From an uncultured Clostridia bacterium (lineage in GTDB: Bacteria; Bacillota; Clostridia; Monoglobales; Monoglobaceae): 47,070 bases of DNA. Position 1 is the stretch's first letter; each line of letters begins with the position of its first letter. The translations under genes were made by a program, and so were the position numbers. Shown in pieces: positions 16,092 through 23,863 of the stretch. Where the stretch lies: the NCBI GenBank assembly GCA_947631965.1, contig CANRNL010000019.1, forward strand, positions 1-47,070, read 5' to 3'. Under the pieces are notes generated by a model. That model saw only the letters and a program-made list of their open reading frames with translations. It was not told where the DNA came from and did no database searches.

Positions 16092-18437
16092 ATGGCATTT
16101 AGATTTACTCCGAGACAACTCGGCTTGTACGGCAAACGTCAAAGCGGCAACACGCGCGGCAGCGGTGACACCTACGAACCACGCAATCTTGTCACTCAAG
16201 GCGAAGTAGACCGAATGAAAAACAGTCGCGTTACGCCGTACAACCATAAAAAAACACATTTTACGGGGACCCCAGGCGGAGAGGGCTATGGTGCGAATAC
16301 GGCAATTCAGGAAACATCGGCAAAGGACGCACAGTCAAAGGTGCTTGACGCAAATGTGCGAAATGCGTTCGGTGAGAAAGTTGCAGAGGTTGAGACAGCA
16401 GCACCGACAGCATATAACGCTGAACCGAAAAAAGGCTTGATTTCAAGAATTTTTGACAGTATAAGAGGGTCGGAAGTCGAAGCAAAACAGCCGCAACAAC
16501 CAAACGGCGCACTCGGCACAGACGCAGACGGAAATATAGTATTTGAAGAAGATGTTATCGCTATGCTGAAAGACGAGCGTGACAGGCGGCAAAAAGAACG
16601 GCTGCCGCTTGAACTTCAATGGCAACTCAACAGTCACTTTGTTTACGGAGACCAGTATTGTGACATCAATATAGGTGCTCAGGAGATAATGCCATATCCC
16701 GAATGTGCATACAGCGACGGAAAGCAACACGAGGTATTCAACCGTATTGCCCCACTTATTGAGACCCGTATCGCCAATCTCAAAAAAATCAGTTATGCTA
16801 TGGAAGTTAAGCCTGCTACCAACGAAATGGACGACTACCAAAAAGCTAAAGTTTCAACGGCTATACTCAAACATACGCAGAAAATGAGCGGATTTGACAC
16901 TAAAAAAGATACGTTGATTCTATGGAATGAACTGTGCGGCTCCTGCTTTTGGTTGTCTTGGTGGGACGCGGCCAAAGGAAATTTATACGCCTCGGTCGAG
17001 GAAACTTTCGAGGATATAGACGGAACTACCGCAAAGAGAGTACGAAACTTTTTTGAAGGCGAAATAGATTACGGATTGCTTACCCCGTATGAAGTCTATC
17101 CCGAAAGTATATTTAAACAGACGGTAGCAGACCAGCGCAGTATAATTGTAGAACAGGTCAAAACGATAGATGAAATAGAAAGTCTTTACGGAATACGTCC
17201 GGAAGGTGAAGATGTAGACACTTTTACACTTACTCCTACGCCTGCGGCGGGCGGGCTTGGATATGAGGCTACTGTTGTTACAATGAGCAAAGCAAAAATC
17301 AAGAATTGCCAAAAGGTAATTACATATTTTGAAAAAAGCTCAAAGGCATTCCCGAATGGCAGAATGGCGATACTTGTGGGGGAGGACAACCTCGTGTACT
17401 ACGGAACGCTTCCGTATGATGAAATCCCGATAGTAAGAACCGTATGCAAAGAAAGGGCAGGACAATTCTTTGGAAAATCGGTAATAGAGGAACTAATCCC
17501 GCTTCAAAGAGCTTATAATACAGCCTGTAACGATATTGCCGACTATCTCAAGGAGATAAAAACACCGCAATATCTGGTATTTGAGGGAAGTGTAGACATT
17601 GAAGAATTTGAAACTCAGGCGGGTACGCCCGGAGCGGTACTTACATATCGCAATAATCCGGAAATTCCTCCGATAAAACAGACCAGCACCGCGTTTTCGG
17701 GTGATGTGTTTACACAAAAATATGACTTGGAGCGGCAAATGGAGTATGTGGCTGCTGTATCGCAACTTATGGTTTACGGTGAGACACCAAACGGCGTGAC
17801 GAGCGGCACAGCTATTGAAAGTCTTAGAGACATTGACAACACTCGTCTCGCTTTGACCGGGGACTACATACGCAATTCGGTTATTGAAATGGCGCGATTG
17901 TGGCTGAAGATATATAAGAAATACGCCAAGTCGTACAGAGTGATAAAATATACCGGTGCAAATGAAATTGGAAATGTGCTTGTATGGAGCAATGAAGATA
18001 TAACCTCTTACGACGTTGTTTTTACAACCGAAAACGAGCTTATGTTTTCAGAACAAAATCAATGGCAAAGAATTTTAGACCTTTTGAAATCCGGTTTAAC
18101 TGACCAAAGACTGGTCGAAGAAGCAACGGAAAAAGCACGAGAATTTATAAAATCAGGTGCTTACAATAGTGAACTTTCAATAAATGAACTGCAGACCCAG
18201 GCGGCAGCGCGTGAAAATGCTTTGCTTTCTCAAAATGTATTGCCTAATATACGCGATTATGATAATCACCGCTTGCACGCCGAAGAACATCTCCGCTATA
18301 TGCTTCAAATGGAGTTTGAAACGCTTAAAAAGGAAAAGCCAATGGTTGCGGAAGCTATGATAACTCACTACAATGAGCATATGGCTATTATACAACAAAA
18401 TGCGGCAATGCAACAAGCAGCCGCACAACAGGGGTGA
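16092..18437 (+). CDS. P22-type portal protein
   Basis: A 781-residue protein, near the size of P22 portal (725). The first 150 residues are a disordered, basic lead with no obvious domain. The portal core starts around residue 155 (EDVIAMLKDERDRRQKERLP) with the typical LQWQLNSHFVYGDQY helix and VFNRIAPLIETRIANL. It continues to the PLQRAYNTACNDIADYLKEI clip region and SGTAIESLRDIDNTRLALTG, then a helical C-terminal barrel-like tail ending in Gln/Ala. The dodecameric portal is the DNA gate to which terminase and the connector bind. It is placed after the head genes instead of before them, which is unusual. Confidence 0.88.
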   Translation: MAFRFTPRQLGLYGKRQSGNTRGSGDTYEPRNLVTQGEVDRMKNSRVTPYNHKKTHFTGTPGGEGYGANTAIQETSAKDAQSKVLDANVRNAFGEKVAEVETAAPTAYNAEPKKGLISRIFDSIRGSEVEAKQPQQPNGALGTDADGNIVFEEDVIAMLKDERDRRQKERLPLELQWQLNSHFVYGDQYCDINIGAQEIMPYPECAYSDGKQHEVFNRIAPLIETRIANLKKISYAMEVKPATNEMDDYQKAKVSTAILKHTQKMSGFDTKKDTLILWNELCGSCFWLSWWDAAKGNLYASVEETFEDIDGTTAKRVRNFFEGEIDYGLLTPYEVYPESIFKQTVADQRSIIVEQVKTIDEIESLYGIRPEGEDVDTFTLTPTPAAGGLGYEATVVTMSKAKIKNCQKVITYFEKSSKAFPNGRMAILVGEDNLVYYGTLPYDEIPIVRTVCKERAGQFFGKSVIEELIPLQRAYNTACNDIADYLKEIKTPQYLVFEGSVDIEEFETQAGTPGAVLTYRNNPEIPPIKQTSTAFSGDVFTQKYDLERQMEYVAAVSQLMVYGETPNGVTSGTAIESLRDIDNTRLALTGDYIRNSVIEMARLWLKIYKKYAKSYRVIKYTGANEIGNVLVWSNEDITSYDVVFTTENELMFSEQNQWQRILDLLKSGLTDQRLVEEATEKAREFIKSGAYNSELSINELQTQAAARENALLSQNVLPNIRDYDNHRLHAEEHLRYMLQMEFETLKKEKPMVAEAMITHYNEHMAIIQQNAAMQQAAAQQG

Positions 18438-18442
18438 TTGGT

Positions 18443-19156
18443 ATGAGCATAAGCATTATCGAGACAAATTGGACGTGGAATACCGGGCTGACGTCGCGCT
18501 CGGCGACAAAGTATATCGCGCTTCATCACGCGGCGGCGTCGAGCGCGAGCGCGGCAGACGTTGACCGCTGGCACAAACAAAACGGTTGGTCGGGTATCGG
18601 CTATCATTTTTATGTCCGCAAGGACGGGCGCATTTATCGCGGACGTCCGCTCGGTGCGCTTGGCGCACACGTCAGCGGCAAAAATGACGTTTCGCTCGGC
18701 ATTTGCGCCGAGGGCAATTACACGACCGAACAAATGCCCGACGCGCAAAAACGGGCGATTGCGGAGCTTTTGGACTATCTTAAAAGCAATTTTTACCCGT
18801 CCGCCGAAATTGTCGGACACCGTGAAATAGGGTCAAGCGATTGCCCTGGTAAAAATTATCCGCTTGCGGAGCTTAAAAACTATAAAAATATTTTGAACGG
18901 GGGTGAGCTGATGAGCTACGAGTATGATGAGCTGAAACGCAGATACGCGGAACTTAAAGAGGATTTTGACCGACTCCGCGCATCGCGGGAGCCGGTATAT
19001 CAGTATGGTGTGAGCCTGCCCGACTGGGGCGCGGCAACGGTTTACAAACTGGTGAACAAGGGATTTCTTGAGGGCGAAGCACCTGACAACCTGAATTTGT
19101 CAGAGAGTATGCTGCGCGTTTTGGTCGTTAACGACCGCGCGGGACTGTACGATTAA
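18443..19156 (+). CDS. N-acetylmuramoyl-L-alanine amidase endolysin (Amidase_2)
   Basis: A 237-residue protein. The zinc amidase domain (about 20-140) has the ALHHA motif (His28/29), GYHFYV (55), His126 in VGHREIG and Cys134 in SSDCPGK; the 8-residue His-to-Cys spacing equals that of T7 lysozyme. The C-terminal 50 residues (SLPDWGAATVYKLVNKGFLEG then LNLSESMLRVLV) resemble the wall-binding tail seen on other clostridial phage amidases. ATG 18443 is taken because AGGGGTG lies upstream; the GTG at 18434 is inside that site. It overlaps no other gene but abuts the portal stop, and cuts the amide bond between muramic acid and L-alanine. Confidence 0.9.
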   Translation: MSISIIETNWTWNTGLTSRSATKYIALHHAAASSASAADVDRWHKQNGWSGIGYHFYVRKDGRIYRGRPLGALGAHVSGKNDVSLGICAEGNYTTEQMPDAQKRAIAELLDYLKSNFYPSAEIVGHREIGSSDCPGKNYPLAELKNYKNILNGGELMSYEYDELKRRYAELKEDFDRLRASREPVYQYGVSLPDWGAATVYKLVNKGFLEGEAPDNLNLSESMLRVLVVNDRAGLYD

Positions 19157-19320
19157 TGTTAATCCGCCTCTTGCAAGTAACCCGCCCACTATTCGGGTAA
19201 CGGCGAACCTTGAGGCTTAAATAAGGCTTGACGTGGTACCGCGTCAAAGCAATAAGCCCCGCCGCAAACAAAATCGACGGGGCTTTATGATTAAGAATTT
19301 CTAAGAAGGGAGCGGGAAAA
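19157..19320 (+). promoter_or_regulatory. Structured gap before terminase: palindrome and hairpin, candidate packaging site
   Basis: This 164-base gap is the longest inside the late operon after the capsid leader. It contains a GCCTC/GAGGC outer pairing around an ACCCG/CGGGT hairpin (about 19166-19215), the 20-base palindrome TTGACGTGGTACCGCGTCAA at 19228-19247 (one T/G asymmetry around a GGTACC core), and an 11-bp hairpin with one mismatch at 19254-19285 ending in TTT. Sites just upstream of the small terminase gene are where cos or pac sites lie in many phages. The second hairpin may act as a weak terminator. Confidence 0.4.
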
Positions 19321-19818
19321 GTGAAAGGCAAAAAATACGGTGACGATATAAAAGAAAAGGCGTATATGATGTATGCAGTTTGCGGTAACGCTTCTGAGGT
19401 GTCGAGGCGTCTTAATGTTCCTCTGAGTACAATACATAAATGGCTGAAAAGTAAGACACCTGACGAATTAGATTCGCTCAGAGAAGAAAAAAAGCGAGAT
19501 TTTGTTGAAAAATCCAGTGAGATTATAGACAAATCACTTATGCTTTTGGAGCGCAGAATAGACCGCGCTATTGAGTATGAGGCAGAATTGGACGAAATTA
19601 TTGACGAGTTGAAAAACTCCGATAATAACGAAATTTCGCCGCAAACCAAAACCGAACTAATTAAGACATTGAATAAATTGAAAGTACAAGATATTAAGTC
19701 TCTTACGGTTGCGATAGGAACTTTGTATGACAAGCGTGCATTAGCGCGCGGAGAAAGTACCGAAAATTCAACAATTACGGTATCTTTGCCGAAGGAGATA
19801 GAGGCGTATGGCGACTAA
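19321..19818 (+). CDS. Terminase small subunit
   Basis: The 165-residue protein has an N-terminal helix-turn-helix at about residues 10-45 (KAYMMYAVCGNASEVSRRLN then VPLSTIHKWLKSK), followed by a long helical oligomerisation region. It binds the packaging site and presents DNA to the large subunit. It starts at GTG 19321, eight bases after GGGAGCGGG, and its end overlaps the large-subunit gene by 11 bases. The division of labour fits the classical small/large terminase pair. Confidence 0.85.
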   Translation: MKGKKYGDDIKEKAYMMYAVCGNASEVSRRLNVPLSTIHKWLKSKTPDELDSLREEKKRDFVEKSSEIIDKSLMLLERRIDRAIEYEAELDEIIDELKNSDNNEISPQTKTELIKTLNKLKVQDIKSLTVAIGTLYDKRALARGESTENSTITVSLPKEIEAYGD

Positions 19819-21136
19819 TCTTCATCTGGATTTTACGGAAATGTCGGATAAGCAAGAGCGTTTTTTCTTATCGCATAAACGATTTGTAGCTTACGGTGGG
19901 GCGAGAGGTGGCGGAAAGTCTTGGAGCGTCCGCGCAAAGAGTATAATGCTGGCGGTTAAACACGCGGGAATAAAAATATTGATTTTGCGACGCACATACA
20001 AAGACCTGGAGCGTAATCACGTTCGAGAACTCACACCTATGCTTAAAGATATAGCCAAATACCACGCTCAGGAAAAATATTTTAAATTTCCCAACGGTTC
20101 TATTATTGAGCTTGGATATTGCGCCAACGAGGGAGACGCACTACAATATCAAGGCGTGGAATATGACGTGATATTTATTGATGAGGCAACACAGTTTACA
20201 GAACAAATGTTTAACCTTATATTTCCTTCCATAAGAGGCGCAAACTCGTTTCCTCACCGAATGTATTTGACCTGTAACCCCGGTGGTGTAGGCCACGAAT
20301 GGGTAAAAAGATTGTTTGTTTCAAGGCAGTACACTGATAGTGAAAACCCCGAAGATTATGAGTTTATTCCTGCAACAGCCTTTGATAATAAAGTCCTTTT
20401 GAGGACAGACCCACAATATATTGATATGCTTAACCGCTTACCGGACGGACTGCGCGAAGCGTGGCGCGACGGTAACTGGGATATGCTCGCAGGACGGTAT
20501 TTCGCTGAATTTAATAGGGCAGTACACGTCATAGAACCTTTTGAAATCCCCGCACATTGGCGCAGATACCGTACTATTGACTACGGTCTTGACTGTCTGG
20601 CCTGTCTTTGGATAGCGGTGAATGAATTGGGCGAATATTTTGTGTATAGGGAATATGCAGAGTCCGATAAAATAATTTCATTGGGCGCACGTGAAATTGT
20701 AAACGCTTCAACGGGAGAAGATATAGTATATACCACAGCACCGACCGACCTCTGGGCACGGTCACAGGAGAGTGGCAAAAACAAAGCGGATTTGTTCCGC
20801 GAAAATGGACTGGCTCTCACAAAAGCAAATAATAATCGTGAGGCAGGCTGGCTCGCTATTAAAGATTTACTGCATATCAAGAACGGAGAAAGTAGGTTGA
20901 AAATATTTAACAACTGCTACAATCTCATAGAACATTTACCGGCTTTACAGCGGGACCAAAAAAAGCCCACCGATTGTATGACAGAACCTCACGAAATAAC
21001 ACATCTGCCCGATGCCTTGAGGTATTTTGCACTTTCATACACAAGTCCTGCACCGACACCTAAAAAGGAATTGACACCGATTGCACAGCACGAGCAACAA
21101 CTTTTAAGAGAAATTAGGAGGAAAAACAGATGGTGA
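19808..21136 (+). CDS. terL: Terminase large subunit (packaging ATPase/nuclease)
   Basis: The 442-residue protein contains Walker A GARGGGKS at residues 31-38, Walker B VIFIDEAT with Asp125/Glu126, the coupling motif LTCNPGG, and an RNase-H-fold nuclease domain with Asp258 in TIDYGLD and Asp402 in LPDALRYF. It pumps DNA into the procapsid through the portal and cuts it at both ends of packaging. All motifs are intact. It overlaps the small subunit by 11 bases. Being almost the last gene of the prophage, next to the attachment site, is atypical, since terminase normally begins the late operon. Confidence 0.95.
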   Translation: MATNLHLDFTEMSDKQERFFLSHKRFVAYGGARGGGKSWSVRAKSIMLAVKHAGIKILILRRTYKDLERNHVRELTPMLKDIAKYHAQEKYFKFPNGSIIELGYCANEGDALQYQGVEYDVIFIDEATQFTEQMFNLIFPSIRGANSFPHRMYLTCNPGGVGHEWVKRLFVSRQYTDSENPEDYEFIPATAFDNKVLLRTDPQYIDMLNRLPDGLREAWRDGNWDMLAGRYFAEFNRAVHVIEPFEIPAHWRRYRTIDYGLDCLACLWIAVNELGEYFVYREYAESDKIISLGAREIVNASTGEDIVYTTAPTDLWARSQESGKNKADLFRENGLALTKANNNREAGWLAIKDLLHIKNGESRLKIFNNCYNLIEHLPALQRDQKKPTDCMTEPHEITHLPDALRYFALSYTSPAPTPKKELTPIAQHEQQLLREIRRKNRW

Positions 21137-21342
21137 CAAATATACTTTTTATAATTATATTACTTTTAATAGCTTTGGTATTGATTATTGAAGTGCTGCA
21201 CGGAAAAGAGAGACGCGATTTATATGACCGAATTATGAGTAATAGCCTCACGGAATATAAAAATATTACAGATAAAAAGGTAATAAAGCCACGGAAAACA
21301 GCACATCAAAAGGCAATAGAGGAATGGCGGGATATGAGTTAA
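21130..21342 (+). CDS. Small single-pass membrane protein after terminase
   Basis: A 70-residue protein whose start overlaps the terL stop by seven bases, with TAGGAGG as ribosome site. Residues 3-24 are one hydrophobic segment, followed by a basic, helical cytoplasmic tail (residues 25-70) ending KAIEEWRDMS. The layout (short tail anchor plus charged helix) is seen at this place in some clostridial prophages. It could be a lysis accessory or superinfection factor, but no function is known. Confidence 0.65.
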   Translation: MVTNILFIIILLLIALVLIIEVLHGKERRDLYDRIMSNSLTEYKNITDKKVIKPRKTAHQKAIEEWRDMS

Positions 21343-21570
21343 AATTTAAAGGTTTTTGCATTGAAAATATGCAAACAAAAAACAACGGCAATAACCCGCC
21401 ATTGTTTTTTGTTCCATACACGAATTTTACACGACAATACTAAAATTTTTGAAAAAACAGAAATTTCAAAAGCTATTTTAAAAGAGCACAAACGCCCAAA
21501 AAGCCTATAAAACAGGCGTTTCAGATAAAATAAAATATTTTAAAAAAACATAAAAATATAGTTTAATAAC
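21343..21570. other. Prophage right-end non-coding region with several hairpins
   Basis: No gene is seen. Hairpins include TTTGCAT/ATGCAAA near 21356-21374, the operon terminator at 21377-21410, and AAACGCC/GGCGTTT at 21490-21521. The rest is AT-rich. Together with the following attachment core this is the phage-end part of the junction. Confidence 0.5.
21377..21410 (+). terminator. Terminator of the late operon
   Basis: AAAAAACAACGGC at 21377-21389 pairs with GCCATTGTTTTTT at 21398-21410, with one mismatch and an 8-base loop. It ends in a six-T run, 35 bases after the last phage gene. It is the natural end of the roughly 20-kb late transcript. Confidence 0.75.
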
Positions 21571-21587
21571 TCCCACCATCTCCGCCA
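21571..21587 (+). other. Candidate attachment site (attR-like): serine-tRNA 3' end
   Basis: TCCCACCATCTCCGCCA reads as the 3' end of a tRNA: T-stem strand CCCAC, acceptor strand CATCTCC, discriminator G and CCA. A G discriminator with a GGAGATG-complementary acceptor points to tRNA-Ser. The bases before it do not continue a T-loop, so no tRNA gene is present, only its tail. A strong hairpin follows four bases later, as after a real tRNA gene. This is the usual scar of integration into a tRNA 3' end, with the intact gene expected at the other prophage end. Confidence 0.65.
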
Positions 21588-21590
21588 GAA

Positions 21591-21630
21591 ATTGCGGGAA
21601 CCTTTAATTTAAAAGGTTCCCGCAATTTTA
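21591..21630. terminator. Strong hairpin, probably the terminator of the disrupted tRNA locus
   Basis: A perfect 15-bp stem (ATTGCGGGAACCTTT at 21591-21605 with 21612-21626) has a 6-base loop and a TTTTAT tail. It lies just outside the attachment core, so it is assigned to the host side. It is close to symmetric and could stop transcription in both directions. Confidence 0.75.
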
Positions 21631-21704
21631 TCTTGTGAAATCCCCGAAATTTTTACGCATAATACAAGCATCTGATTTTCATAGGTGCTTATTCATTGGT
21701 TTCA

Positions 21705-21835
21705 TAGAAAAACCGCTCTGATTTCTCAAAGCGGTTTATAATTTGCATTTTGGCGGGTGTGCCCTTTCCCGCATTTCTTTTGACCCAAAGGGTGCGTAGC
21801 AGCACAATCTCTACTTCAAAATGCTTTATTATTAT
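21705..21835 (-). ncRNA. Candidate structured small RNA with own promoter and terminator
   Basis: Read on the minus strand, an outer stem GCATTTTG/CAAAATGC (21817-21824 with 21745-21752) encloses three small hairpins: GTGC/GCAC (21802-21805 with 21792-21795), ACCC/GGGT (in 21783-21793, sharing two bases with the first) and GCGGG/CCCGC (21768-21772 with 21753-21757). The loop of the third contains AAAGGG, complementary to CCCTTT of the second, so a pseudoknot is possible. A terminator follows at 21708-21737 (8-bp AGCGGTTT/AAACCGCT stem and five Ts on the minus strand). No open frame is present. It matches no RNA family I recognise. The predicted length is about 130 bases. Confidence 0.5.
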
Positions 21836-21841
21836 ATATGT

Positions 21842-21870
21842 ATTATATCACGACTATTCTTTTTTGTAAA
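21842..21870 (-). promoter_or_regulatory. Promoter of the candidate small RNA, inside the end of the nuclease gene
   Basis: On the minus strand the -35 box TTTACA (21865-21870), a 17-base spacer and the -10 box TATAAT (21842-21847) straddle the stop codon of the PBECR-like gene at 21854. The start point would be near 21835, eleven bases before the outer stem. Spacing and -10 are perfect and the -35 has one mismatch. Confidence 0.6.
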
Positions 21871-22237
21871 GTATTTTATTCTTCTTTTCCATTTTTCTAA
21901 GATTTTTATTTCTAATTCTGTATGCTGTCATAATAGAATTTTTTAAGCCTGAATTATCAGAATTAAGTGCTAACCTCAAAACTATATTCAAATTCGCAGA
22001 CGGTAGGCGTTTAACCATAAATACTGTGCCAAAGCTTTTTTCATCTTTAATGACAATTTCCGGATTTTCTATAATTTCCTTTGCGTATTTTTCAAACAAT
22101 GAATAATCTTCATTATGCCGTAATAATATATGATTTTTGCGTTCATTGGTTATGATTGTTTCACTTGTCTGTAATTTCCCAAATTCTGTTTCCAATAATT
22201 GAGGATTGATATTGCCAATCACTTCATATTCAAGCAC
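21854..22237 (-). CDS. PBECR-like small nuclease (Barnase/EndoU/ColicinE5/RelE-type fold)
   Basis: A 127-residue basic protein. The middle and C-terminal parts (TNERKNHILLRHNEDYSLFE, then IIENPEIVIKDEK, FMVKRLPSANLNIVLRLAL and SIMTAYRIRNKNL) follow the pattern of PBECR domains, which are predicted RNases found in phage polyvalent proteins and as stand-alone genes. Candidate active residues are the His pair in NHILLRH and the Arg/Lys of the last strands. GTG 22237 is used because AGGGGTG lies five bases upstream; the ATG at 22252 lies at the predicted transcript start. Its own promoter is at 22257-22284. It has no recognisable antitoxin protein partner, but a structured RNA lies directly downstream. 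Confidence 0.65.
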   Translation of the reverse strand: MLEYEVIGNINPQLLETEFGKLQTSETIITNERKNHILLRHNEDYSLFEKYAKEIIENPEIVIKDEKSFGTVFMVKRLPSANLNIVLRLALNSDNSGLKNSIMTAYRIRNKNLRKMEKKNKILYKKE

Positions 22238-22256
22238 TTTATCACCCCTCATTTTT

Positions 22257-22284
22257 ATTATACCGCTATTCTTCGTTTTTTCAA
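22257..22284 (-). promoter_or_regulatory. Promoter of the PBECR-like gene
   Basis: On the minus strand TTGAAA (22279-22284), a 16-base spacer and TATAAT (22257-22262) precede the gene. The transcript would start at about 22250, which leaves the AGGGGTG ribosome site and supports the GTG start. Confidence 0.75.
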
Positions 22285-22393
22285 CGCTCTTTTTCTTCTT
22301 TATCTCCTATTTTTTAAGTTTCTCAAAAGCCTCTCGTTGCACCTCATTCAGGCTGTTTATTCACTCGTCACAACTCATACGACGCGCAAAATA

Positions 22394-23863
22394 TCATTTA
22401 AACCTCTTGTAAGTCCTCGTTATCTTATACATCTTATCCGCAATACCTCCGCCGAGGTAACCTTTCTCCGCTCTCCAACGCCAGCAGCCGAGCTGTGACG
22501 GCGTGTTCATTCTGCCCTCCGCGCCTATGCCGAGCAAATCCTGCATCTGTATTATAACCGTGTCGGCAGGCGACGCCATAAGAGCCTTTATGCAACCCCA
22601 GTTTAGCCCTTCTTCATCATTAAGGCGCAAATACTCCTTTGCAAATTCGGCGTTCGGCTCGCTCTCCAGCCAGCCTATAACGGTCGGATTGTCGTGCGTG
22701 CCGATATACGCGACGCTGTTTTTCGGGTAATTATGCGGCAGATATTCCGAATCTATGTTTGGGTCAAACCCGAACTCCAGCACCTTCATACCCGGATAAC
22801 CGCTCTCGCGCAACAGCGCATAGACCTCCTGCGTCAAATCTCCGAGGTCCTCGGCGATTACCGAAACGTCGCCGAGCTTCTCACGCACCGCGCGGAACAA
22901 ATCCATACCCGGACCTTTCAGCCATTCTCCACCGCGGGCGTTCGGCGCGCCGTAGGGTACGGTGTAAAACGCCTCAAAGCCGCGGAAGTGGTCGATACGC
23001 ACCACATCGTACAGCTTAAACGCACCCTCAATTCTCTTTATCCACCAATCGTAACCGCTCTTTTTGAGAGCATCCCAGTCGTAAAGGGGATTGCCCCAAA
23101 GCTGCCCCTCGTCGGTGAACGCGTCGGGCGGACAGCCCGCGACCCGAACGGGCGTCAGATTTTCGTCGAGCCAAAGTATCTCGCTGTGCGACCACGAATC
23201 CGCGCTGTCCTCCGCGACATAAATCGGTATATCTCCTATTATTTTTATTCCGCACAGGTTGGCATACTTTTTAAGGGCGTTCCACTGCTTAAAAAACATA
23301 TACTGCACAAATACCCAAAAGTCAATTTCGTCGGCGAGGCTTTCGCGGTACAGTTCGACCGCTTCGGACTTTCGCAGACGTATGTCCTCATCCCACTCGC
23401 GGTACGGCTTTAAGTCAAAATGAAACTTCAGCGACATAAACATCGCGTATGTTTCGAGCCAATACTCGTTTTGAGTGCGAAACTCCTTAAGTTCGGCTCG
23501 CAAAGGCTCGCGGGCGTTCATATACGCGATTTTCAGAACCTTAAAACGGTTCTTGAAAATCTTGTCATAGTCCACGTTCGCGCTACCGCCCCAGTCGATG
23601 TCCTCGTAGTCGGAGCGGCTCAAATAGCCGCTTTTTTCGAGCAAATCCAGGTCTATGAAGTACGGATTTCCCGCAAAAGTCGAGAACGACTGGTACGGCG
23701 AGTCTCCCGCTCCGGTCGGACCGAGCGGGAGTATCTGCCAGAAATTCTGACCCGCCGCCTTTAAAAAATCAACAAACTTGTATGCCTCCTCGCCCATCGT
23801 GCCTATGCCGTAAGGCGACGGAAGCGATGAAATGTGCATTAAAATTCCGGATGACCTTGCCAT
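22394..23863 (-). CDS. malQ: 4-alpha-glucanotransferase (amylomaltase)
   Basis: This 489-residue GH77 enzyme transfers maltosyl or longer alpha-1,4-glucan segments between oligosaccharides in cytoplasmic maltodextrin and glycogen metabolism. Landmarks are DSPYQSFSTFAGNPYF (near residue 55), IGDIPIYVAEDSADSW, CPPDAFTDEGQLWGNPLYDW, the nucleophile Asp291 in RIDHFRGF, acid/base Glu338 in IAEDLG, and IGTHDNPT. Length and motifs are those of a complete, active bacterial MalQ. A GGGAGG ribosome site precedes the ATG. It is transcribed alone here, with no other maltodextrin genes nearby, and a repeat island lies directly upstream. Confidence 0.97.
   Translation of the reverse strand: MARSSGILMHISSLPSPYGIGTMGEEAYKFVDFLKAAGQNFWQILPLGPTGAGDSPYQSFSTFAGNPYFIDLDLLEKSGYLSRSDYEDIDWGGSANVDYDKIFKNRFKVLKIAYMNAREPLRAELKEFRTQNEYWLETYAMFMSLKFHFDLKPYREWDEDIRLRKSEAVELYRESLADEIDFWVFVQYMFFKQWNALKKYANLCGIKIIGDIPIYVAEDSADSWSHSEILWLDENLTPVRVAGCPPDAFTDEGQLWGNPLYDWDALKKSGYDWWIKRIEGAFKLYDVVRIDHFRGFEAFYTVPYGAPNARGGEWLKGPGMDLFRAVREKLGDVSVIAEDLGDLTQEVYALLRESGYPGMKVLEFGFDPNIDSEYLPHNYPKNSVAYIGTHDNPTVIGWLESEPNAEFAKEYLRLNDEEGLNWGCIKALMASPADTVIIQMQDLLGIGAEGRMNTPSQLGCWRWRAEKGYLGGGIADKMYKITRTYKRFK

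Larger units (their letters stand above)
1..21587. mobile_element. Prophage, late-gene half and right end; left end outside the window
   Basis: The region holds a nearly unbroken run of co-directional phage structural, lysis and packaging genes from 880 to 21342, preceded by a divergent HicAB module. Recognised parts are a P22-type portal, terminase large subunit with Walker and nuclease motifs, holin, amidase, CHAP hydrolase and fibre proteins with DGAVT-type repeats. No tape measure, sheath or major tail protein is visible, so a podovirus is inferred. The right boundary is set at 21587, where a 17-base serine-tRNA 3' end sits next to a strong hairpin. No integrase, repressor or replication genes are seen, and the prophage must continue left of base 1. 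The reading frames are intact, so the late operon does not look decayed. Confidence 0.85.

Noticed and set aside
19228-19286. T-box-like TGGTACCGCG followed by a hairpin
   Set aside because: The core resembles a T-box antiterminator but the second strand expected to pair with the bases before it is absent, there is no specifier stem, and the next gene is a phage terminase.
21571-21587. Complete tRNA gene
   Set aside because: Only the 3' 17 bases match; the upstream bases cannot form T-loop, anticodon or D arms.
22694-23764. Plus-strand reading frames over malQ
   Set aside because: They are opposite a highly conserved enzyme and lack ribosome sites and any recognisable domain.
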